Shown here: positions 62,882 to 64,000 of the stretch, one piece after another
How positions within the stretch are numbered: the stretch's first letter is position 1
How the letters are laid out: each line of letters starts with the position of its first letter
Source: Macrostomum hystrix
Taxonomy: Eukaryota; Platyhelminthes; Macrostomidae
Assembly: GCA_950097015.1 (NCBI GenBank)
Contig: CATNEN010000001.1
Span: 7,993,001 to 8,057,000, forward strand
Direction of reading: 5' to 3'
Length of the DNA stretch: 64,000 nt
Position numbers and translations under genes: made by a program
The notes under the pieces: generated by a model
Told to the model about the DNA's origin: nothing
The model's input: the letters and a program-made list of their open reading frames with translations, nothing else
Databases searched by the model: none

Positions 62882-64000
62882 ATGTTAACTTCTACGCTAA
62901 ATTTTAACTCCCGAATAGTCACTGAAACACAGGGCAGCTGCGAAAAGAAGGTTACTTATAATAAATCAGAGTTGATTATCACCAGTTGGAACATAGATGG
63001 ACTGATGCTCAGTGGAGAATGCAAAATGGAATCACCATGTTTCCACGAACATATTAGGAATAGAGACATAGTTTTCCTCTGTGAGACCCACGCCAAACAG
63101 GAGCAGCTAGACTCAAACACGCTGATAGATTTCACCTGCTTTGGAGCAGATGGAATCAAGGCAAGGGGAATCAACAAAGGTAGATTATCAAATGGCATGG
63201 TTTTCCTCGTTAAAAATAATATTGCAAAGAGAACCACATTAGTGCACAAATCTGACTTCGCTCTGGTACTAAAAATAAAGCAAAAGCAGTCTGAAGAACC
63301 CCTGTATATCTTAGGGTGTTATATCCCACCGGAAAATTCTAAATACTACAAAGAAGATATATGGGAGGAGATTAAATATCTCATCCAGCTCTTCTCAAGA
63401 GAGGGCTCCGTATTAACAGTAGGTGACTTCAATGCACGAACTGGCACATTACAGCCCAGCACTAGGGATAAGTTTCCCAGACAGAATCAGGACTCTGAGA
63501 AAAACAAGCATGGATTAAGACTGATGGAAATGTGCTCCGAGACCAAGAGCACGATTCTGAACGGAATGACTCAGGGTGACATTATGGGAAATTACACGTT
63601 TAGTAGCACACTAGGCCGAAGTACCATAGACTACGCTATTGTATCCATGGATAAAGTGGATATTATAAAAGACTTCTTTATTCATCCTCAAAGCTTTCTG
63701 TCCAGACATTGCCCGCTAACAGTCACTCTGATTTTTCCTGATCATGTCCAACCCGAACACGCAAACCAGGAAAAACATGAATCCTTCCCAATGCCTCCAA
63801 GATGGGACACTGAAACGCAGGGAAGTTACATTGAGGCATTGAATAACAAACAAAGCGAAGAAATAATTAGAAAGTTGCAATCTATCGACGCACACGATGG
63901 AAAATCCCTGGAAAATTTGTTCTCGAGCTTGACCAACCTGCTTAGAGACTCAGTGGCAGAAAGCTGCGCAAAGACAATCATTCCGAACAAGTTCTGGACA
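62882..64000 (+). CDS. LINE ORF2, APE-like endonuclease part (truncated by window)
   Basis: Open from ATG 62882 (MLTSTLNFNS) to the window end, 373 codons. It carries endonuclease/exonuclease/phosphatase motifs in order: TSWNIDGL, FLCETHA, CYIPPEN, VGDFNARTG, STIDYAIVS, SRHCPLTV. The last normally reads SDH; here Asp is replaced by Arg while the catalytic His is kept. The protein should continue into reverse transcriptase outside the window. It starts 208 bp after the ORF1 stop in another frame, so translation would need reinitiation or internal entry. Confidence 0.85.
   Translation, partial: MLTSTLNFNSRIVTETQGSCEKKVTYNKSELIITSWNIDGLMLSGECKMESPCFHEHIRNRDIVFLCETHAKQEQLDSNTLIDFTCFGADGIKARGINKGRLSNGMVFLVKNNIAKRTTLVHKSDFALVLKIKQKQSEEPLYILGCYIPPENSKYYKEDIWEEIKYLIQLFSREGSVLTVGDFNARTGTLQPSTRDKFPRQNQDSEKNKHGLRLMEMCSETKSTILNGMTQGDIMGNYTFSSTLGRSTIDYAIVSMDKVDIIKDFFIHPQSFLSRHCPLTVTLIFPDHVQPEHANQEKHESFPMPPRWDTETQGSYIEALNNKQSEEIIRKLQSIDAHDGKSLENLFSSLTNLLRDSVAESCAKTIIPNKFWT

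Larger units (their letters stand above)
60151..64000 (+). mobile_element. AlkB-bearing non-LTR retrotransposon (LINE), 3' part beyond window
   Basis: ORF1 (60151-62673) and the start of ORF2 (62882 onward) lie in one orientation with both frames open. ORF2 begins with an APE-like endonuclease as in LINEs. ORF1 carries an AlkB dioxygenase, coiled coil, a possible SGNH-like domain and a basic tail. Intact frames suggest a young or recently active copy. RT and the 3' end are outside the window, so the clade is not determined. Confidence 0.85.

Overview
The window is nuclear DNA of an invertebrate animal. Spliced genes with GT-AG introns and animal-specific families (tetraspanin, SHANK, FRS2-like, ALK/LTK-type glycine-rich domains) support this. 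So do tRNA-derived SINEs, a Penelope-like element, a Crypton-type recombinase fragment and two LINEs. Standard stop codons fit every gene model. The sequence does not fix the phylum. A striking genomic trait is that almost every long intron or spacer is filled by its own unrelated minisatellite, most often with a 20-22 bp unit.

Layout. 1-9 kb: a 15-bp array, the last two exons of an unidentified minus-strand gene (627-962), a plus-strand tetraspanin (1748-3605), degenerate repeats, low-confidence Ser/Gln-rich ORFs (4828-6297), a SINE, and one exon of a second, minus-strand tetraspanin (8023-8241). 9.8-22.5 kb: a ten-exon minus-strand SHANK homologue. It has an N-terminal ubiquitin-like/FERM part, ankyrin repeats, PDZ and a polyQ/Pro-rich tail, but no SH3 or SAM seen, and its introns hold eight different minisatellites. 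23.0-25.5 kb: a Penelope-like element as a head-to-head inverted repeat with two equal 1054-bp arms. 28.6-42.8 kb, all plus strand: mitoribosomal protein MRPS18A (mL66), ribosome-biogenesis factor TSR1 (5 exons), and an FRS2-like myristoylated PTB adaptor (2 exons), separated by arrays. 46.2-57.1 kb: three paralogous genes (one minus, two plus) for predicted secreted proteins joining a PAN/apple-like Cys module to an ALK/LTK-type glycine-rich domain, every junction in phase 1. 58-64 kb: SINEs, then a non-LTR retrotransposon running off the window end. Its ORF1 starts with an apparently intact AlkB-type Fe(II)/2-oxoglutarate dioxygenase domain; ORF2 begins with an APE-like endonuclease.

The genes do not form a pathway. 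SHANK and FRS2-like are signalling scaffolds, TSR1 and MRPS18A belong to cytosolic and mitochondrial ribosome production, and the GRD genes are a local tandem family. The strongest candidate for something undescribed is the AlkB-bearing LINE. Next come the secreted PAN+GRD family, the palindromic Penelope element with a hammerhead-like core, and the intron-private minisatellites with a recurrent 21-bp period.
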